From the NCBI GenBank assembly GCA_947474415.1, contig CANJKD010000044.1:1-9284 (forward strand): 9,284 nucleotides of DNA. The letters are read 5' to 3'. The notes under the pieces are model-generated. The model searched no databases. It worked only from the letters and a program-made list of their open reading frames with translations, and had not been told where the DNA came from. Below are positions 6,455 to 9,284 of this stretch, piece after piece; position 1 is the first letter of the stretch, and each line of letters opens with the position of its first letter. Source of the DNA: Burkholderiales bacterium (GTDB taxonomy: Bacteria > Pseudomonadota > Gammaproteobacteria > Burkholderiales > Burkholderiaceae_C). A program made the position numbers and the translations under genes.

Positions 6455-7068
6455 CCCCCACCAAACTCATCATCCTCGACCGCGACGGCACGATCAACGA
6501 AGACCGTGACGACTACGTCAAGTCGCCCGAGCAATGGATTCCGATTCCGGGCGCGCTTGAAGCCATCGCACGGCTCAACCATGCGGGCTGGCACACGGTG
6601 GTGGCCACCAACCAGTCAGGCCTGGGCCGCGGGCTGTTCGACATGTCTACCCTGAACGCGATGCACGTGAAGATGAACCAGATGCTCGCCAAGCAGGGTG
6701 GGCGTATCGATGCGGTGTTCTTCTGTCCGCATGCGCCGGCCGATGCCTGCAACTGCCGCAAGCCCCTGCCGGGCCTGTTCGAGCAGATCGGTGAACGCTT
6801 TGGCGTCAACCTGGCCGAGGTTCCGGTGGTGGGCGACTCGCTGCGCGACCTGCAGGCCGGCATGGCCGTGGGCTGCCCGCCGCACCTGGTGCGCACCGGC
6901 AAGGGGGCACGCCTGAACGCGGACGAGGTCGCCGAACTGTGCAATGCGGTTCCGGGCACGATGGTGCATGCCGACCTCACGGCGTTCGCGGAACACCTGA
7001 TCCAGACCGAGCGCAAGGGCCGGGCGCAACCCGGCGAGTCCGATTCGGCTTACGGGAGTTTCGACTGA
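6451..7068 (+). CDS. gmhB: D-glycero-D-manno-heptose-1,7-bisphosphate 7-phosphatase
   Basis: A 205-aa HAD-superfamily phosphatase that removes the 7-phosphate of heptose bisphosphate in ADP-heptose synthesis for the LPS inner core; it acts in the cytoplasm. Motif I is LDRDGTIN with nucleophile Asp10 and acid/base Asp12. Motif II lies in VVATNQSGLGRG (Thr53-Asn54). The zinc loop CPHAPADACNCRKP gives Cys92, His94, Cys100 and Cys102, with Lys104 of motif III just after. Motif IV is VVGDSLRDLQAG (Asp130, Asp134). The zinc loop is shorter than in E. coli GmhB, where the second cysteine pair is further along. The histidinol-phosphatase half of HisB shares this fold, but the context and the C-terminal form favour GmhB. 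There is no ribosome site; the ATG overlaps the preceding stop (ATGA), so its expression may depend on translation of the damaged upstream gene. It abuts the acyltransferase gene (TGATG). No other heptose genes are in the window. Confidence 0.93.
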   Translation: MTPTKLIILDRDGTINEDRDDYVKSPEQWIPIPGALEAIARLNHAGWHTVVATNQSGLGRGLFDMSTLNAMHVKMNQMLAKQGGRIDAVFFCPHAPADACNCRKPLPGLFEQIGERFGVNLAEVPVVGDSLRDLQAGMAVGCPPHLVRTGKGARLNADEVAELCNAVPGTMVHADLTAFAEHLIQTERKGRAQPGESDSAYGSFD

Positions 7069-7850
7069 TGGGCGCGTTGTTGAACACCGTCCGCTCGGCG
7101 CTGTTCGTGCTGTTCATGGCCGTCACCGTGATCCCCTGGGCGCTGGCCGTGCTGGTCGTTTCAATCTTCGCGCGCGGCAACGTTGTCTACTGGATGTGCG
7201 TGGGCTGGTTGCGCACCGCCATCTGGGGTGCCAAGCTGATTTGCGGCGTGCACGCGCGGCTGCACGGCTTCGAGCACCTGCCCGACTCGCCGGTGGTGCT
7301 GCTGCCCAAGCACCAGTCGACCTGGGAGACCTTCGCGTTCCCCGGCCTGATGCCGCACCCGCTTTGCTATGTGTTCAAGCGCGAGTTGCTCTACATCCCG
7401 TTCTTCGGCTGGGCCATGGCGCGCATGGACATGATCCACATCGACCGCAGCAAGCGCACCGAGGCCTGGAACCTGGTGGCCGAACAGGGCCGCCGCTTCA
7501 TGGACAAGGGCCACTGGGTCATCATGTTCCCCGAAGGCACGCGTGGGCCACGTGGCGGCAAGGGCACCTACAAGGGCGGGGGCACTCGGTTGGCCATTGC
7601 CACCGGCCGCCCGGTGCTGCCAGTGGCCGTGACCTCGGCACGCTGCTGGCCTCGCAAGAGCTTCGTGTTGCGGCCCGGTGTGATCGACGTGTCGATCGGT
7701 CGGCCGATCGCCAGCGAAGGCCGCAAGCCCGACGAACTGATGCGCGAGGTCGAAGCCTGGATCGAAGCCGAGATGCGCCGGCTGGACCCCGACGCCTATG
7801 TGGGCCAGGCCGTGCCGCCCGCAGCCCCCAACTCCGCCCGCCAGCCCTGA
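7068..7850 (+). CDS. plsC: PlsC-type 1-acyl-sn-glycerol-3-phosphate / lysophospholipid acyltransferase
   Basis: A 260-aa membrane-bound acyltransferase expected to make phosphatidate from lysophosphatidate at the inner membrane. A long hydrophobic N-terminus (about 8-34) is followed by a second moderately hydrophobic region near 40-60. Motif I is KHQSTWE with His82 and Glu87, so the usual HX4D is HX4E here. Motif II is around GWAMARMDMIHIDRSKR (114-130). Motif III is FPEGTRGPRG (from 154), and motif IV is the LPVAV segment near 188-192. The start ATG 7068 overlaps the gmhB stop by one base and is preceded by GGGAG (7054-7058). The open frame extends further upstream inside gmhB, but nothing supports an earlier start. 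The proline/alanine-rich C-terminal tail (after about 240) is not conserved in the family. The gene could be one of several PlsC paralogues, so the symbol is by family. Confidence 0.9.
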   Translation: MGALLNTVRSALFVLFMAVTVIPWALAVLVVSIFARGNVVYWMCVGWLRTAIWGAKLICGVHARLHGFEHLPDSPVVLLPKHQSTWETFAFPGLMPHPLCYVFKRELLYIPFFGWAMARMDMIHIDRSKRTEAWNLVAEQGRRFMDKGHWVIMFPEGTRGPRGGKGTYKGGGTRLAIATGRPVLPVAVTSARCWPRKSFVLRPGVIDVSIGRPIASEGRKPDELMREVEAWIEAEMRRLDPDAYVGQAVPPAAPNSARQP

Positions 7851-7861
7851 GGCCCACGACC

Positions 7862-8809
7862 GTGCGCCACCGCCCTGCCGCCCCGGAGTCGCCTCAGCTG
7901 ATGCTGTTCGATGAACCGGTGCCGCGTTTGACGTCTGTCGCACATGACCCGCCCATCTCTTCGCTGCCACCTTCGCGCCCCTTCGTTCCACCCGCGCGAA
8001 CCCCTGAATCCGTGTCCATCGCCAGCGTGCTTGCCACCGCTGTCTTCCGCCACCCGCAGGCCGATCGTGAGATCCGCCTGAACCAGCACGTGGTCGGCTA
8101 CGCGCTCAAGCGGGCCCGCCGCCGCAGCATCGGCTTCGTCGTCGGCACCGACGGGCTGAGCGTGAACGCGCCCAAGTGGCTGGGTGTGCAAGACATCGAA
8201 TCGGCGCTGCATGAAAAGGCGGCCTGGATCCTGCGCAAGCTGCAGGAACAGCAGGAGCGCGCGCAGCGCGCGCTGGCCGCAAAGGTCGACTGGCGCGACG
8301 GCACCTCGATTCCCTTCCTCGGCGAGACCGTCATCATCGTGCTCGACGCGCGCGCCGGCCTTACCGAACAGGGCACGGTGCTGAACACCGATGCGCAAAG
8401 CCTGCCCGGGGTGCCGAGGCTCACTCTGCACGTGGGCCTGCCGCACACCGCCACGCCGGCGCAGATCCGCGACACCGTGCAGAGCTGGCTGCAGCGCCAG
8501 GCGCGGCGCGTCTTCGAGGAACGCTGCGCGCATTTCGCGCCGCAACTCGGCGTGCGCATCAAGCGCATGAGCTTGTCATCGGCGCAGACGCGCTGGGGCA
8601 GTGCCAGCGCCGACGGCTCGATCCGCCTGAACTGGCGGCTCATCCACTTCGCGATGTCCAGCATCGACTACGTGGTGGCGCATGAACTTGCGCACCTGCG
8701 CGAGATGAACCACAGCCCGCGTTTCTGGGACGTGGTGCGCTCCGTGCTGCCCGACTTCGAACAGGCGCGCGGCAGCCTGAAAGACGGGCTGGTGCCGCTG
8801 CTCGACTGA
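7862..8809 (+). CDS. YgjP/SprT-like (DUF45, M48-related) zinc metalloprotease
   Basis: A 315-aa protein if read from GTG 7862. The C-terminal half is the YgjP/DUF45 domain: RIKRMSLSSAQTRWGSASADGSIRLNWRLIHF, then the zinc site HELAHLREMNHSPRFW, where His274 and His278 flank catalytic Glu275 and His284 is the probable third ligand. The family is related to SprT/WLM (Wss1-like) peptidases; bacterial substrates are not established. Residues about 70-230 carry the N-terminal DUF45 part (LNQHVVGYALKRARRRSIGFVV, WILRKLQEQQERA). Residues 1-60 are proline-rich, disordered-looking and not part of the domain. Two starts are possible: GTG 7862 with TGAGG (7848-7852) 9 bases before it, or ATG 7901 with GGAG (7885-7888) 12 bases before. 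I prefer the GTG because it keeps the PQLMLFDEP segment whole. It follows plsC by 11 bases, as part of the same cluster. Confidence 0.9.
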   Translation: MRHRPAAPESPQLMLFDEPVPRLTSVAHDPPISSLPPSRPFVPPARTPESVSIASVLATAVFRHPQADREIRLNQHVVGYALKRARRRSIGFVVGTDGLSVNAPKWLGVQDIESALHEKAAWILRKLQEQQERAQRALAAKVDWRDGTSIPFLGETVIIVLDARAGLTEQGTVLNTDAQSLPGVPRLTLHVGLPHTATPAQIRDTVQSWLQRQARRVFEERCAHFAPQLGVRIKRMSLSSAQTRWGSASADGSIRLNWRLIHFAMSSIDYVVAHELAHLREMNHSPRFWDVVRSVLPDFEQARGSLKDGLVPLLD

Positions 8810-8863
8810 AGGTTCGCGCCGCCGACCGCGCGCTACCCGCCGCACGCCTCACGAAAGGCCTCC

Positions 8864-9284
8864 ATGCCGCTGAGCTGGAACGAAATCGAGTCTCGCGCGA
8901 TCACGTTCAGCAAGGAATGGTCCACCGAACCTTCCGAGCGCGCCGAGCCCGCCGAGCCCCAGAGCTTCTGGAACGCCTTCTTCCATGTGTTCGGCATCGA
9001 GCGGCGGCGCGTGGCCAGCTTCGAGCAGCAAGTGGCCATCGCGCGCGCCGACCACAAGCTCAAGCAGGGCCGCATCGACGGCTTCTGGAAGGGCGTGCTG
9101 CTGATCGAACACAAGAGCGCCGGTCAGAGCCTCGACCGCGCCTTCGTGCAGGCGGTCGATTACTTCGACGGCATCATCGAACGTGACCTGCCGCGCTACG
9201 TGCTCGTCCGTGACTTCACCTGGCTGCGCCTGTTTGATTTCGAGACCGGCACCGAAACCGAGTTCGCCCTGAAAGACTTGCACA
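8864..9284 (+). CDS. MmeI-type (type IIL/IIG) restriction-modification protein, N-terminal part
   Basis: The frame from ATG 8864 is open to the window edge (140 residues seen; full-length family members are about 900-1000 aa). AAAGG (8854-8858) precedes the start by 5 bases. The sequence matches the N-terminal nuclease domain of MmeI-like class I DNA methyltransferase fusions: MPLSWNEIESRAITFSKEW, FWNAFFHVFGIERRRVASFE, GRIDGFWKGVLLIEHKSAG, LDRAFVQAVDYFDGI, LPRYVLVRDFTWLRLFDF. Asp72, Glu82 and Lys84 form an intact D-X9-ExK site equivalent to Asp70/Glu80/Lys82 of MmeI. Such proteins combine nuclease, helical linker, N6-adenine methylase and target-recognition domains in one chain, protect self DNA by methylating one strand, and restrict phage. 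The methylase and specificity domains lie beyond the window, so activity and target are unknown. It follows the metalloprotease gene by 54 bases with no terminator between. Confidence 0.88.
   Translation, partial: MPLSWNEIESRAITFSKEWSTEPSERAEPAEPQSFWNAFFHVFGIERRRVASFEQQVAIARADHKLKQGRIDGFWKGVLLIEHKSAGQSLDRAFVQAVDYFDGIIERDLPRYVLVRDFTWLRLFDFETGTETEFALKDLH

Overview
The window is GC-rich, plus-strand-only bacterial chromosome. Its gene order and protein sequences point to the betaproteobacterial order Burkholderiales, probably a Comamonadaceae or Sphaerotilaceae (Rubrivivax/Leptothrix/Rhizobacter-like) lineage. This placement rests on remembered gene order and protein style, not on a database search. 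No stretch longer than about 300 bases lacks a gene; the largest gap is the 112 bases before glyQ. I found no rRNA, tRNA, CRISPR array, insertion sequence or convincing intrinsic terminator.

Layout: (1) bases 1-182 are the C-terminal end of an isocitrate/isopropylmalate (tartrate)-type dehydrogenase. (2) 238-2711 holds corC (CBS-pair, CorC/HlyC family) and lnt (apolipoprotein N-acyltransferase), which overlap by 4 bases. (3) 2824-5903 holds glyQ and glyS, the two chains of tetrameric glycyl-tRNA synthetase, which overlap by 1 base. (4) 5928-6454 is a small two-gene insert-like module: a 105-aa unnamed protein followed by a shortened DUF6036-type nucleotidyltransferase. (5) 6451-8809 holds gmhB, a plsC-type acyltransferase and a YgjP/SprT-like (DUF45) metalloprotease. 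(6) From 8864 to the window edge is the N-terminus of an MmeI-type (type IIL/IIG) restriction-modification fusion protein.

The backbone corC-lnt-glyQ-glyS-gmhB-plsC-DUF45 is a familiar Burkholderiales housekeeping cluster serving envelope biogenesis (lipoprotein acylation, phospholipid acylation, LPS heptose synthesis) and translation. Most neighbours overlap or abut (TTGA, TGATG, ATGA junctions), so translation is probably coupled through much of it. Two accessory pieces break the backbone: the small module between glyS and gmhB, and the restriction-modification gene after DUF45, where I would expect gloA in many relatives.

The points most worth a second look are these: a perfect 12-bp-stem palindrome inside the first codons of corC; the small module, with its own apparently leaderless promoter and an internally deleted nucleotidyltransferase; an intact D-X9-ExK nuclease motif in the MmeI-like protein; and a possible sliding-clamp-binding QLxLF peptide at the N-terminus of the SprT-like protease. 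I did not find a clearly new multi-gene system inside the window.
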